From positions 1,240,001 to 1,304,000 of the forward strand of contig CBDIDH010000001.1 in the NCBI GenBank assembly GCA_965277595.1: 64,000 nucleotides of DNA. The letters run 5' to 3'. Under the pieces are notes generated by a model. The model was not told the DNA's origin and made no database searches. It saw only the letters and a list, made by a program, of their open reading frames with translations. The number at the start of each line of letters is the position of its first letter. The stretch's first letter is position 1. The DNA is from CBDIDH01 sp965277595. Lineage in GTDB: Bacteria; Planctomycetota; Planctomycetia; Isosphaerales; Isosphaeraceae. A program made the position numbers and the translations under genes. This document shows, one piece after another, positions 7,988-17,828 of the stretch.

Positions 7988-9994
7988 TCACGGTGAGGTG
8001 CCGCCGGCACTGGCGGGAATCTCCAGGATGACCGGGTGGTCACTCAACTTCAGACTGACTGAGTCAACGTCGCGGAGCGATTGGATCGGGGTGATGCCGG
8101 TCGTCGGATCATAAAGCCTTGCGACCGGAGTGCGCGCACCGAGTCGCACGATCACCTCATCGGAACCCTTGAGCCGCTCGCCCCAGACGACGAGTTCAAA
8201 CGTGCCGTCGTGCTTCTGGAGGAGCAGCTCATGCACGTTGGCCGGTTGCTCGGGAATCGAGTAAACCAGTTGGCCGAGTTTTTTGGACGTCGGCTTGTCG
8301 GCGAGGATTGTGGTGAGGTTGTGGAGGTACACCGCTGCCTTGCGCGGGGTGTAGTCGGACTTGTAGAGGCCAAAACTCTGGTTGCCCCCCTCGTCGGTGC
8401 GGTCGCGCAAAAGGTAGACGGCGGTGTGGCTCCAGCCTCGCTTAAACTGATCGAGATACATCGTCAGCAGGTTAAACGCCTGGATCTCCTCGGTCACCGA
8501 GCCGTCGATCGTGCAACCGGTCTCGGTGGTCACGCGCGGCAAGCAGAGCAAGTCCGTTTCCGAGGGGCCGCGGAAGTGCTTCGCCCAGGTGAGGCCATAG
8601 TTGCCGTGGAGGCCATCGACCCGGCACGCCGAGGTCGGATCGGCGGCGTTCCAGGTCTTGTTATCCGCGAGGCCCGGGGAGCCGGGATGATAGATGTAGT
8701 TGTGGACGTTCGCCGCGTCGGCGAACTTCGTTCCGGCGGGAAAGAGCGTGCCCGCTCCTTCGGGGATCGTGAGGAACTGCAAGCCGACGTTATCGACCTC
8801 CGCGCCGTTCTCGCTGATCGACCAGACTGGATACGCCTTCAGCATCGGGTCGCTCTTGACGGCCTTGTACAGGTCGCGTTGCAGGTTGGCGACGGCCCGC
8901 CACGAGGGGGCCTGGCCGCCCCCCTTCTCGCCCTGATAGGTCACTCCCCAGTTGTTCGGCTCGTTGTTCCCTTCAAAGGCCAGAAGGGCGTCGGCTTTGG
9001 CCAGAGGTCGGGCGGTCTCGATGAGCTTTGTGAGGTCGGTGCCTCCACTAACCAGACCCCAACTGAACCGAACTCCGGTCTGTTGGTGCAGGTCGAGATA
9101 GGTCTGCAAGGTCGTGGGACCCCCTTCGGTCAGCCCCTCGATACCCCCCCGGACCCAGCGGAATCCCGTGTACTTGATCATCTCCACGGTCTTCGGCAGA
9201 GGCTGACCGCGGTCGGGAAAGGTGGTGTCGATGCCCACACTGTTGAGAAAATCGTTGGCCGAAACCGCGGCCGTCCGAACGGGCTCGCGACCCTCAACGG
9301 ACAGGCGGATCTTGTTGAAGACCTGCTCGTCAAAGTTCTTAGTCCCCAGGAGCACGATCTGGCGGAACGAGGTCGTCGCCGCGTCGCTGAACCTCAGGGT
9401 CGCGCCTTCGCCCTTGTTCCAGTCCTTGCAGACCATCGACCAGGCGCCGTCGTGGTCGCGAGTGATCGTGAGATGAGCCAGTCCGCCGCCGTCGCGGACC
9501 GACGCGTGACTCGCATCAATCTCTTCAAACGCCCAGTGCTTATCGTTCGGGGCCGACCCCCTGGTGACATTGGCCCATTGCACGGCCCAGTTAGCCTTGC
9601 AGCGGTGGATCTCGAAGACGTAGCCCGAGCCGTTGGCATCCAGGAGCATGAACGAGAGGCCGTCGGCGGGCTGGCTGGCGTCGCCCCAGCCCCAGCCGTA
9701 ATCCAGGGAAAGAGTCAGCGTCCCGGGGTTCCTGATTTCCTCGAAGGTTGTCGCCAGTGATCCGTCGGGCTTGTTCGCCGCGAATCGGGCGACCGGGCCG
9801 GGGTTCCGGGCGCCCTCGGCCGGGTACCGGATAATCTCCCAGTCTCCTTTCGCCTTCCATCCGAGAGCACCGAAGTTGCCCTTGGCGAAATCGGTATTGA
9901 CGATCGTCTCCGCCCCAGACCGCGTCTGCAACAGGCCCAACACCATGAAGAGGGCCGCCGCGGTGGCGATGGCTACTGATTTCGAGATGACCAC
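7988..9994 (-). CDS. Exported clan-A glycoside hydrolase-like protein
   Basis: A GTG start preceded by CGGAG gives a 668-residue protein with a signal peptide (VAIATAAALFMVLGLL); an upstream ATG would hide this signal. Residues 30-220 look like a beta-sandwich carbohydrate-binding domain. The remainder resembles a TIM-barrel hydrolase. It has a likely acid/base in GNNEPNNWG (Glu about 345) and a nucleophile in TTETGC (Glu about 491), the two-glutamate pattern of clan GH-A families such as GH39 or GH5. The C-terminal 80 residues look like a small beta domain. Family and substrate are uncertain. It lies tail to tail with the esterase-like gene. Confidence 0.65.
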   Translation of the reverse strand: MVISKSVAIATAAALFMVLGLLQTRSGAETIVNTDFAKGNFGALGWKAKGDWEIIRYPAEGARNPGPVARFAANKPDGSLATTFEEIRNPGTLTLSLDYGWGWGDASQPADGLSFMLLDANGSGYVFEIHRCKANWAVQWANVTRGSAPNDKHWAFEEIDASHASVRDGGGLAHLTITRDHDGAWSMVCKDWNKGEGATLRFSDAATTSFRQIVLLGTKNFDEQVFNKIRLSVEGREPVRTAAVSANDFLNSVGIDTTFPDRGQPLPKTVEMIKYTGFRWVRGGIEGLTEGGPTTLQTYLDLHQQTGVRFSWGLVSGGTDLTKLIETARPLAKADALLAFEGNNEPNNWGVTYQGEKGGGQAPSWRAVANLQRDLYKAVKSDPMLKAYPVWSISENGAEVDNVGLQFLTIPEGAGTLFPAGTKFADAANVHNYIYHPGSPGLADNKTWNAADPTSACRVDGLHGNYGLTWAKHFRGPSETDLLCLPRVTTETGCTIDGSVTEEIQAFNLLTMYLDQFKRGWSHTAVYLLRDRTDEGGNQSFGLYKSDYTPRKAAVYLHNLTTILADKPTSKKLGQLVYSIPEQPANVHELLLQKHDGTFELVVWGERLKGSDEVIVRLGARTPVARLYDPTTGITPIQSLRDVDSVSLKLSDHPVILEIPASAGGTSP

Positions 9995-10318
9995 GAGCTT
10001 GCTCCGAGAGTTCTCTGGCCGACGCGATCGGCAGAGTCGCATGGGGACCACGGGAGAGAACTGGCCTTGTAACCAACTGTCGAGCCTGAGGCTCGGGAAT
10101 TCCATCATGGACCGGCGTTCTGGCCAGGTCCAGCATCCAGTCTTCCGGTCGGATGGCATTGTCAAACTTTTCGATGACCGAAGGGCTGAAGGGTTCGGGC
10201 CTCGGGAGCTTGCATTTCTTTTTCTTCGTCCGGCGGGAGTGGTGCGAGTGTTCCTGACTCTCGTACAATTTATCGTTGATCAGACGGGAAATTCTCATGC
10301 GTCCAAGAGGACCGCGCG
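9995..10318. other. Divergent intergenic space, no gene
   Basis: The space between the glycosidase-like gene and the helicase gene must hold both promoters. No clear -10/-35 pair, operator or hairpin stood out. It holds the CGGAG ribosome site of the minus-strand gene and AAGAGG before the helicase GTG start. Confidence 0.4.
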
Positions 10319-13300
10319 GTGCTCTCAACAAACTTGGCCTCTCATGTCTCGAAAAGAACACGCGAACGCGGCCGCGATTATTTCAAAGCGCGGAGGGTGA
10401 AGCTGGTCAGTGCCGACGAGTGGCATGCGGACGCGACCGTCCGGGGAAGCCGGTCGTACAACGTGAATCTCACCCGACAGTCTGATGAGATCGAGGCCTG
10501 GTGTACCTGCCCGTATTGCGAGGACTCATTCGAGCTTTGCAAGCATATCTGGGCCACCCTCCTCGCCGCGGAAGCTCAGGGTCATCTCGCGGGAGCCGGC
10601 ACGCGAACGCTGAAATCTCTGACGTTGGTTGATCCGAACGACGAAGACGACTTCGAGGACGAGGACGAGGACCGGGACGAAACTCCTCGACGGTCCCCCG
10701 CGCGGAACAAGGTCGCCAAACCCCGATCCAATCCGCCTCGGCAGCCGACCCATGCGTGGAAAGAGACCTTATCACGCCTCCAATCGACGACCGGGCAGAC
10801 GCCGGCGATCCGAGCCTCGGCCCTGCTTCCTGGTCATGAGATCGTTTATGTCGTGGACATCACGGCCTCCCTGGCGGGCAATGGGCTGAATCTTGAGGTG
10901 GCGACACGTCATCGCAAGAAGGACGGCGAATGGAGCAAACTCAAGGGCCAGCGCCTCTCCCATACGGAGATTGCGCAACTGCATGACCCCGCTGATCGCC
11001 AGGCAATGGCCATTCTGACCGGTGGGCGCGAGCAGGTAAGCAGCTACTATTCCGGTTACAACACCTATTACGAGGCCGCCCCCGCGCGCTACCTCATCAC
11101 GCACGCTCTTAGCGAGACCTTGCTACCGAGGCTTTGCGCCTCGGGCCGTTGCTTGCTGCGAGAATCGGTGCCGGAGGGCTCGATGCGGCCTCTCCTTTGG
11201 GATGACGCCGGACCCTGGGAGTTCTGGCTGACAGTCACGCCTGACACAACCGGCAAAACCTACGCGATTTCCGGTGAACTACGCCGCGACAAGGAGCGAA
11301 TGGCGCTGGATAAACCCTTGCTCTTGCTGGCCGGCGGCCTTGTCTTCTGGGAGGATCACGCTACGTCGCTGGTTGATTTCGGCGCGTTTCCGTGGATCGC
11401 CTTGCTGCGAAAGCAAGGGAAAATGTCCGTTCCCGCCGGGCAGAAAGAGGAATTTCTCGCGGAATTACTCCGCTTGCCGAACCTGCCCCGACTCGAACTG
11501 CCGGAAGACCTGAAGTACGAAGAGGTCAAGCTGACGCCCCGGCCTTTCCTGAAAATCAAGCGCCGAGAAGGCCGATCCTACGCGTCGGAACGCGATCAGA
11601 ACTGGCTCGTGGGCGAACTCTCCTTCGAATACGACGGTCAGGTCGTGCCCGCGAAAAGCCCGGCCCGAGGTCTCTTTGAACCCGAGAAACGACGGCTTCT
11701 GCAGCGCGACCCGGCCGTCGAACAATCCTGCGAGGCGAAGCTGGACGAGGTCGGCTTCCACCGCAGGACCGACTACCGCCAGGGCGAGACTCTGGAGCTG
11801 CTCGTTCGCCACCTGCCGAAAGCCGCGCGGACCCTCCTTCAGGAAGGCTGGCGCGTGGAAGCTCAGGGGAAGCTGTATCGCGAGGCGGGCGATTTTCGGA
11901 TCGAGGTGACCTCCGGGATCGACTGGTTCGAGGTCCACGGCGGGGCGACCTTCGGCGATCAGGAGATTCCGCTCCCGACCTTGCTCGCGGCCCTGAGGCG
12001 CGGAGAGGATCTCGTGCCGCTGGGCGACGGCAGCTTCGGCCTCTTGCCGGAGGAGTGGCTGAAAAAGTACATGACCCTGGCTGGAGTCGGCACGCCCGAG
12101 GAAGATCACCTTCGGTTTCGAAAGACGCAGGTCGGCCTGCTCGACGTCCTCCTGGCCGAGCAGCCCGAGGCGCGATTCGACAAGCAGTTCGAGCGGGCGC
12201 GCGAGCGTCTGCGTCTGTTCCAGGGTGTATCGCCGGTGGACCCGCCGGACGGGTTCCAGGGTCAGCTTCGCGGCTATCAACGCGAAGGTCTTGGCTGGCT
12301 CCACTTTCTCCGTGAGTTCGGGTTCGGCGGCTGCCTGGCCGATGACATGGGCCTGGGCAAGACTGTTCAGGTGCTCGCCCTTCTTGAGGCTCGTCGCGCC
12401 CTGCGAACCGCTCCCAGAAAACGACGGAGACCCCCGCCTTCGCTGATCGTGGTGCCGCGGTCGCTCGTCTTCAACTGGAAGCAGGAGGCCGAGCGTTTCA
12501 CGCCCAAGCTCCGCGTCCTGGACAATACCGGGATCGGCCGGGTCAAGCCCGGGGAAGCTTTCGACAACGTCGACGTCATCCTGACCACCTACGGCACCCT
12601 TCGCAGAGATATCGTCGACCTCAAGGATTATCCGTTTGATTACGCCATTCTTGACGAGGCCCAGGCGATCAAGAACGCGAGCAGCCAGTCGGCGAAGGCC
12701 GCCCGTCTGATCCAGGCCGACCACCGCCTGGCTCTCAGCGGGACGCCGGTCGAGAACCACCTGGGAGAACTCTGGAGCCTCTTTGAATTCCTTAACCCGG
12801 GCATGCTCGGCAAGGCCGCGGAGACGGGCAAGGCCGACTTCAGCCTCCGCAAGGCCGATGACGAGAGCCGGTCGCTCCTGGCGAAAGCCCTCAGGCCCTA
12901 TCTCCTCCGGCGTACCAAGGAACAGGTCGCGAAGGATCTCCCCGCGAAGTCGGAACAGACGATCTTCTGCGACCTCGAACCCGCCCAGCGCTCGCTCTAC
13001 AACGAGCTTCGCGAACATTATCGGAACTCTCTGCTCGGGCGGATCGCGCGCGACGGGATCAAGAAATCGAAGATCCAGATCCTCGAAGCGCTGCTGCGTC
13101 TGCGGCAGGCGGCCTGCCACCCCGGTCTGATCGATAAGGCCAAGCGGTCCGGCGAATCGAGCGCCAAGCTCGACGTGCTCTTGCCGCAACTGCGCGAGGT
13201 CTTCGACGAGGGTCACAAAACGCTGGTCTTCTCTCAGTTCACGAGCCTGCTGGCGATCGTCAAGGAGCGGCTCGACGCGGAGGGAATTCCCTACGCCTAC

Positions 13301-13666
13301 CTCGACGGCCGGACGCGAGACCGGCAGGCTCGGGTGCAGATGTTCCAGGACGATCCGAATTGCAAGGTTTTCCTGATCAGCCTGAAGGCCGGCGGCCTTG
13401 GCCTGAACCTGACGGCGGCGGACTACATTTTCCTGCTCGATCCCTGGTGGAACCCCGCGGTGGAAAGTCAGGCGATCGACCGCGCTCACCGGATCGGCCA
13501 GACCCGTCCGGTCTTCGCCTACCGGCTCATCGCTCGGGATACCGTCGAGGAAAAAGTGCTCGAACTCCAGGCGCAAAAACGTGCGCTGGCCGACGCGATT
13601 ATCAACGCCGACAACAGTCTTATCAGCGACCTCGGCCGCGAGGAGCTGGAGTTGCTCCTCTCATGA
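10319..13666 (+). CDS. SWIM zinc-finger SNF2-family helicase
   Basis: The 1,115-residue protein has a SWIM zinc finger near its N-terminus (C62, C64, C74, H76 in WCTCPYCEDSFELCKHIW), then an acidic linker. A long middle region follows, then a SNF2 ATPase: Walker A in ADDMGLGKTVQ (from about residue 674), DEAQ box near 779, SGTPVENHLGELWSL, and helicase C motifs ending QAIDRAHRIGQTRPV. Bacterial proteins of this layout are thought to move along DNA or remodel DNA-protein complexes; the in vivo role is poorly known. The GTG start follows AAGAGG. Single gene, divergent from the glycosidase. Confidence 0.9.
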   Translation: MLSTNLASHVSKRTRERGRDYFKARRVKLVSADEWHADATVRGSRSYNVNLTRQSDEIEAWCTCPYCEDSFELCKHIWATLLAAEAQGHLAGAGTRTLKSLTLVDPNDEDDFEDEDEDRDETPRRSPARNKVAKPRSNPPRQPTHAWKETLSRLQSTTGQTPAIRASALLPGHEIVYVVDITASLAGNGLNLEVATRHRKKDGEWSKLKGQRLSHTEIAQLHDPADRQAMAILTGGREQVSSYYSGYNTYYEAAPARYLITHALSETLLPRLCASGRCLLRESVPEGSMRPLLWDDAGPWEFWLTVTPDTTGKTYAISGELRRDKERMALDKPLLLLAGGLVFWEDHATSLVDFGAFPWIALLRKQGKMSVPAGQKEEFLAELLRLPNLPRLELPEDLKYEEVKLTPRPFLKIKRREGRSYASERDQNWLVGELSFEYDGQVVPAKSPARGLFEPEKRRLLQRDPAVEQSCEAKLDEVGFHRRTDYRQGETLELLVRHLPKAARTLLQEGWRVEAQGKLYREAGDFRIEVTSGIDWFEVHGGATFGDQEIPLPTLLAALRRGEDLVPLGDGSFGLLPEEWLKKYMTLAGVGTPEEDHLRFRKTQVGLLDVLLAEQPEARFDKQFERARERLRLFQGVSPVDPPDGFQGQLRGYQREGLGWLHFLREFGFGGCLADDMGLGKTVQVLALLEARRALRTAPRKRRRPPPSLIVVPRSLVFNWKQEAERFTPKLRVLDNTGIGRVKPGEAFDNVDVILTTYGTLRRDIVDLKDYPFDYAILDEAQAIKNASSQSAKAARLIQADHRLALSGTPVENHLGELWSLFEFLNPGMLGKAAETGKADFSLRKADDESRSLLAKALRPYLLRRTKEQVAKDLPAKSEQTIFCDLEPAQRSLYNELREHYRNSLLGRIARDGIKKSKIQILEALLRLRQAACHPGLIDKAKRSGESSAKLDVLLPQLREVFDEGHKTLVFSQFTSLLAIVKERLDAEGIPYAYLDGRTRDRQARVQMFQDDPNCKVFLISLKAGGLGLNLTAADYIFLLDPWWNPAVESQAIDRAHRIGQTRPVFAYRLIARDTVEEKVLELQAQKRALADAIINADNSLISDLGREELELLLS

Positions 13667-13745
13667 ACCTCGCGGGCCGCGCGATTGGACGACGGTCACT
13701 TTTTCAGCGGAATCCGTCAGGAACCGGAGCGTGATGGATTGATGA

Positions 13746-15182
13746 TTATTCCGACGCGTGTTCGGAATAAAGGTTGATCGTTCTGATGATGTCGTCCAGG
13801 TCATTCGGGACGATGACCGGCCGGTTGGCGTAACCGGCGCGTCGGACTCCGCGACTCCCCAGAACCTTGTCGAAATTGTCCTGGTCGGTGCCGTGATAGG
13901 CAACCGTCGCGGTCGGGTCCTTGAGCTGGTGGCCGGTCAGGATGCAGACGACCCGGTCGCTCGGGGCAATAATGCCTTCCTCGCGGAGCTTCCGCGCCCC
14001 GGCCACGCTCGCGGCGCTGGCGGGCTCGCAGCCGAGGCCGCCGGCGCCGACCCAGGCCTTGGCGTCCATGATCTCCTGGTCAGAGACCTGGCGGACCACG
14101 CCATCGCAGAAGTTCAACGCCCGCAGGCACTTCTTGAGGTTCACCGGGCGGTTGATCTCGATCGCCGAGGCAATTGTTGACGCCTTGATCTTCTCATCGT
14201 CAAGCCGAGCGTAATAGGCGCGGGTCAGTTCCATGTCCACGGCGCCATCAAGCCACGACAGGCCGCCATCGCTGACGAGGTGATTGAGTGTCCTCGCGCC
14301 CGCGGCGTTGATGACGGCGAGGCGGGGCACGCGATCGATCAGACCGAGGTGTTTCAGTTCAATAAAGGCTTTGCCAAAAGCGCTTGAGTTGCCGAGGTTG
14401 CCGCCAGGGACGACGATCCAGTCAGGGGGTTCCCAGCCGTTCGCCTCCAGAACTCGATACATGATCGACTTCTGGCCTTCCAGGCGGAACGGGTTCACCG
14501 AGTTCATCAGGTAGATGTTGAGTTGCCGCGCGACCTGCTGGACGCGATGCATGGCGTCATCAAAATCGCCGACAATCTGGATGGTCAAGGCACCATGGTC
14601 GAGCGCCTGGGAGAGCTTGCCGTAAGCGATTTTGCCCGAGCCGATGAAGATGATCGCCTTGAACCCGAAGGTCGTCGCCGAGCAATAAACCGCGAGCGCC
14701 GCCGAGGTGTTGCCGGTACTGGCGCAGGCGACCCGTCGCGCGTTGACCATGCGGGCGTGCGTGAACGCGGCGGTCATGCCGTTGTCCTTGAAACTTCCCG
14801 AGGGATTCATCCCCTCGTACTGAAGTTTCAGGCAGCCCGGGTTCAATCCAACGTGCTGACCCACCTTGTCGGCGGTCTGGAGCAGCGTTTGCCCTTCGCC
14901 GATCGTGACGATCATGCCCGGCGGGGCGAACGGCAGAAGTTCACGGAACCGCCAGACGCCGGAGAAATTCAAAGGATCGCGGCGGTCGGCCCACTTCGAT
15001 TCGAACGCGCGGAGCGAGTCGGGAACGGGAAGGCGGTCCCACTCATAGGCGATATCGAGCAGGTCGCCGCAGGCCGGGCAGGCGAAGAGCGTCTCGCCAA
15101 CGCCATAAGTGGCCCGGCAATCCAGGTTCAAACACTGCTGGTAAGCCCGCTCGGTGGCGGTCGCGATCGTGGGAGCGGACAT
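13746..15182 (-). CDS. thrC: Threonine synthase
   Basis: Threonine synthase converts O-phosphohomoserine to threonine with pyridoxal phosphate. The N-terminus carries a zinc-ribbon-like set of cysteines (17, 22, 35, 38), as in the long archaeal/bacterial branch. The PLP lysine is K132 in NPSGSFKDNG, and the phosphate-binding loop is GGNLGNSSAF. Substrate-contact blocks CASTGNTSAA and LSWLDG are also typical. The ATG at 15182 is preferred to a TTG nine bases upstream. Its neighbours are not threonine genes, so it is probably monocistronic. It converges with the helicase gene across 79 bases. Confidence 0.92.
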   Translation of the reverse strand: MSAPTIATATERAYQQCLNLDCRATYGVGETLFACPACGDLLDIAYEWDRLPVPDSLRAFESKWADRRDPLNFSGVWRFRELLPFAPPGMIVTIGEGQTLLQTADKVGQHVGLNPGCLKLQYEGMNPSGSFKDNGMTAAFTHARMVNARRVACASTGNTSAALAVYCSATTFGFKAIIFIGSGKIAYGKLSQALDHGALTIQIVGDFDDAMHRVQQVARQLNIYLMNSVNPFRLEGQKSIMYRVLEANGWEPPDWIVVPGGNLGNSSAFGKAFIELKHLGLIDRVPRLAVINAAGARTLNHLVSDGGLSWLDGAVDMELTRAYYARLDDEKIKASTIASAIEINRPVNLKKCLRALNFCDGVVRQVSDQEIMDAKAWVGAGGLGCEPASAASVAGARKLREEGIIAPSDRVVCILTGHQLKDPTATVAYHGTDQDNFDKVLGSRGVRRAGYANRPVIVPNDLDDIIRTINLYSEHASE

Positions 15183-15686
15183 CCGTCGCAACTCTCGTTC
15201 GTCTCGTCAGCGCAGGTCGTGCCGCCAGGAGGACGGCCCGAGGCAGCGCAACCGCGTATCGTGATCTCTGCCCCCGCCGCCCCTAATTTACAGGGCGAGG
15301 CCCCCGCCCGACAAGCCCAGCGTCGTTTCCTTCTCCGAGAGGATCAAGGATCAAGCACCGACTCCGCCAATTACAATCGAAGCGATACGACCTGGCTTCG
15401 TTTTTGAAAATCATGGTCCTTTCGGCTCGCGATTCCCGTCGCGAACGAACCCATGCGGAAAGGTCGCATTCCGGCCCGATCATTGGATCGTCTTTAACGG
15501 AAATTTAAACGGACTTGTGAAAACAGCGTGGCGTCTAAAATCGTTGGCATGCGGGTTGACCACCGCGCGTTTCTCCCTAATGATACGCATAGCTAGCGTA
15601 ACGCCCGCGCGGAAGGTCCCCCCATCCCCCTCTCATTCTTTCAAGTTTAGCGGAATCGTCAAATCGTATTCGGATGAGGAGTCTTC
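15183..15686. other. Divergent thrC / arsR-type promoter region
   Basis: These 504 bases separate two divergent genes. Apart from the candidate promoter/operator listed separately, I see no gene or strong hairpin. The tract before the plus-strand gene is pyrimidine rich and ends with GAGGAG, the ribosome site for the ArsR-type gene. Confidence 0.45.
15556..15599 (+). promoter_or_regulatory. Candidate promoter with dyad operator for the ArsR-type gene
   Basis: TTGACC (15556-15561) is followed after 17 bases by AATGAT, a plausible sigma-70 pair. Directly after it lies the dyad ACGCATAGCTAGCGT (15585-15599), with ACGC/GCGT arms around TAGCTA. A repressor bound there would block transcription start, as expected for self-regulation by an ArsR protein. 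The assignment is a pattern match only. Confidence 0.35.
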
Positions 15687-16028
15687 ATGGCAGCGACGCC
15701 GACCAAATCGTCCGGTTCGGCCAGAGGGTCAAAGTCCCAGGCCGGGCAGCGGCCAACGCCGGAGGTCCGCCGTGTCGCCGACCTGCTCAAGCAGGTCTCG
15801 GACCCGACGAGGCTTCAGGTTCTCATGCTTTTGAATGAAAAGGAACGCAACGTTTCGGAGCTTTGCGCCGATCTCGGCACGCAGAGCCAACCGGCGGTGA
15901 GCCATCATCTTGCCCTGCTGCGCCATGGCCGCCTGATCGAGCCTCGACGCGCGGGCAAGCATAACTTTTACGGTCTGACCGAAGCCGGCCGCCAACTCGC
16001 CCGGGTGGTCATGACGGTTGTGGAATAG
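15687..16028 (+). CDS. ArsR-family transcriptional regulator
   Basis: This 113-residue protein has a basic N-terminal tail of about 25 residues and then a full ArsR winged helix-turn-helix. VADLLKQVSDPTRLQVLMLL opens it, the recognition part is QPAVSHHLALLRHGRLI, and the wing is RRAGKHNFYGL. ArsR proteins are dimeric repressors that often sense metals. No metal-binding cysteine pair (ELCVCDL type) is present; the single Cys lies in ELCADLG, so metal sensing is not evident. No resistance gene is adjacent. A hairpin terminator follows. Confidence 0.85.
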   Translation: MAATPTKSSGSARGSKSQAGQRPTPEVRRVADLLKQVSDPTRLQVLMLLNEKERNVSELCADLGTQSQPAVSHHLALLRHGRLIEPRRAGKHNFYGLTEAGRQLARVVMTVVE

Positions 16029-16075
16029 CTCAAGGTCTGACCTCCGTGATCAATCCATCGTTCTGAAAAACGAAC

Positions 16076-16126
16076 CGAAGACCTCACCCGTTCGGTCGAA
16101 CCGAACCGAACCGAGTGAGGTCTTCG
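16076..16126. terminator. Bidirectional hairpin terminator
   Basis: CGAAGACCTCAC (16076-16087) pairs perfectly with GTGAGGTCTTCG (16115-16126). It sits between the ends of two convergent genes and can serve both. Confidence 0.7.
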
Positions 16127-16153
16127 ATTGTTTCAAGGTCAGCCCGGTTGATC

Positions 16154-16672
16154 TTACTTGACCTCGACCGACTCGGTGGTGGTCGTCGTCGCCGACTGGA
16201 CCGAGAGGTGATCGACCACTTCGGTCACGCCGATCGTCTCGTTGGTGAGCAGGATCGCCCGCGCCTGGGCCTTGGCATTCGGAACCGTTCCGGTCAGAAC
16301 GATTGATCCGGCGTGGGGCGCCGAGAGGTCAATCTTCGAGCCGGTCAGGGCCTTGTCCCAGTGCAGCCGGGAGTAAACCCGTGCCTCGATTCCCATCGCG
16401 GAGACGTGGTCCTTGGCCTGGTTGTACTTGTTCTTGATCGCCTCGCCTGCGGTGTTCACGCCCCTCTTGACCGAGTCCACGGCGTTTCCGGCCGAGTCTT
16501 TGATCTTCTCGGTCGTCGTCTTCGGCGGCGGGGCCGCCGGGTCCTGCGTGGTCGTCGTCGTGGTCGTCGTTTCCTTGACAGTCGTGGTGTCTTGCGCCTT
16601 CGCCAGACCAGTCGAGAGGGCGAGAATGGTCACGGTCGGGGCGATTCGAGTCCAGATGGAGCGAATCATCAT
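16154..16672 (-). CDS. Exported BON-domain protein
   Basis: A 172-residue protein has a signal peptide (cleavage likely after GLAKA) and a low-complexity Thr-rich linker. A helical segment (KIKDSAGNAVDSVKRGVNTA) follows, then one BON domain over about residues 95-160, with VYSRLHWDKALTGSKI and the conserved GSIVLTGTVPNAKAQARA. BON domains are thought to bind phospholipid or envelope surfaces and are often linked to osmotic stress. An AGGAG site precedes tandem ATGs. Probably periplasmic. Confidence 0.8.
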   Translation of the reverse strand: MMIRSIWTRIAPTVTILALSTGLAKAQDTTTVKETTTTTTTTQDPAAPPPKTTTEKIKDSAGNAVDSVKRGVNTAGEAIKNKYNQAKDHVSAMGIEARVYSRLHWDKALTGSKIDLSAPHAGSIVLTGTVPNAKAQARAILLTNETIGVTEVVDHLSVQSATTTTTESVEVK

Positions 16673-16769
16673 GCGTAGTCTCCTGGAAGATCTTGTTCAG
16701 GACGCGTTTGCTCCGGTGACGCACCGGAGAAGGACGGTCCTGTTGAGAAAGATACGTTCGCGTCCAACC

Positions 16770-17642
16770 TCATGACGATTTCAGGCAGTCGCGGAGGAAG
16801 GCCAGACCCTGGGCAACGTCCCTGAGCCGCCCGGCCTGGTCGCCCACCTCGCGCTCGACGATCAGCGGGCCGGTGTAGCCGACCGACTTGAGCGTCTGGA
16901 TGAACCGGGGAATGTCGACCTCGCCGAGGCCCAAGGGGACCTCCTCGCCCCACTGGCCGGGAACGGTCGGCCGCCTGGCGTCCTTGACGTGAACGCTCTG
17001 GATATCGGCGCCAAGGATCTCGACCGCCTCGATCGGGTCGCCCATGTCGTAGAGCAGCATGTTGGCCGGGTCGAAGTTGACTTTCAGGTTTGGAGCCTTC
17101 AGGTCGTCGAGCGTTTTTCGGAGTAATCTGGCCGTTTCCTGCCCGGTCTCGAAGGCCAGGGTAATCCCTTTTTCGGCGGCGAGTTGACCGGCCTTCGCCA
17201 GGGTGTCCAGCATCGCCGAGCGTCCGGGGTCGTCAACCGCGGGAAGAAACCCGGCGTGCAAAGTCAGGTCGGTCAGGCCGAGGTCAATGGTCCGTTGCAA
17301 AGCCCAACCGAGCCGTTCGAGCCGTTCGGAACGGTCCGCCGGGTTGCCAAATCCGCCTGTCTCGCGGATTGTCAGAGGTGTTGTGTAGTCCTCGCCGGGA
17401 AATCCGAGCATCGCGCCGGTGAGGGTCAGGCCAGACGCCCGCGCGGCCTCGGGCATTGCTTCGCCTTCCCGCCAGTTGGCGTGATGGGGATCTCCACAGG
17501 CGATCTGGGTCACCGAGACATTCAGGCTGTCGAGAAGACGTTTCAACTCCGCGACGCTTCCCACCTGAAGGCTCCAGCTACAAACGCCGAGCGCCAAGGG
17601 GGGCAAGGCCACGCGGGGGGTCGTCGTCTTCAGGTCCGACAC
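16770..17642 (-). CDS. Sugar phosphate isomerase/epimerase-type TIM barrel
   Basis: The protein belongs to the xylose-isomerase-like / AP-endonuclease-2 superfamily of metal-dependent TIM barrels. Likely metal ligands are Glu in LAFETGQ, Asp in NFDPANML, His in SVHVKDA and Glu in IVEREVG. Such proteins act on sugars or inositols; the substrate cannot be read from sequence. The GTG start is chosen because AGGAGAAGG lies six bases before it; a longer ATG start would place that ribosome site inside the gene. No signal peptide, so cytoplasmic. Confidence 0.75.
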   Translation of the reverse strand: MSDLKTTTPRVALPPLALGVCSWSLQVGSVAELKRLLDSLNVSVTQIACGDPHHANWREGEAMPEAARASGLTLTGAMLGFPGEDYTTPLTIRETGGFGNPADRSERLERLGWALQRTIDLGLTDLTLHAGFLPAVDDPGRSAMLDTLAKAGQLAAEKGITLAFETGQETARLLRKTLDDLKAPNLKVNFDPANMLLYDMGDPIEAVEILGADIQSVHVKDARRPTVPGQWGEEVPLGLGEVDIPRFIQTLKSVGYTGPLIVEREVGDQAGRLRDVAQGLAFLRDCLKSS

Positions 17643-17828
17643 GTCGTTCCTTCTCCTGTTCATTCGGGATCAACCGAACGGACTGGTCCGGCACGATCCA
17701 CGCCCGATGGGTCTCATGTCGCCCCGAAAATCTCAGGAAATGAGGTGCGCGTGAAAAATAGGCAACATGCGCGAGATCTCCATGTTGATTTTCCCGAACG
17801 AAGCCCGGGGGCCTGCCATTGTTTCGTT

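Noticed and set aside
8081..9760. 559-codon plus-strand frame
   Set aside because: It is antisense to the glycosidase-like gene, which has a signal peptide and catalytic motifs; the frame is a GC-rich codon-position shadow.
11465..13576. 703-codon minus-strand frame
   Set aside because: It is antisense to the SNF2 helicase motifs and has no recognisable domain.
17184..17828. 5' extension of the small plus-strand frame ending at 18122
   Set aside because: This part is antisense to the TIM-barrel gene; only the part after 17829 lies free and looks coding.
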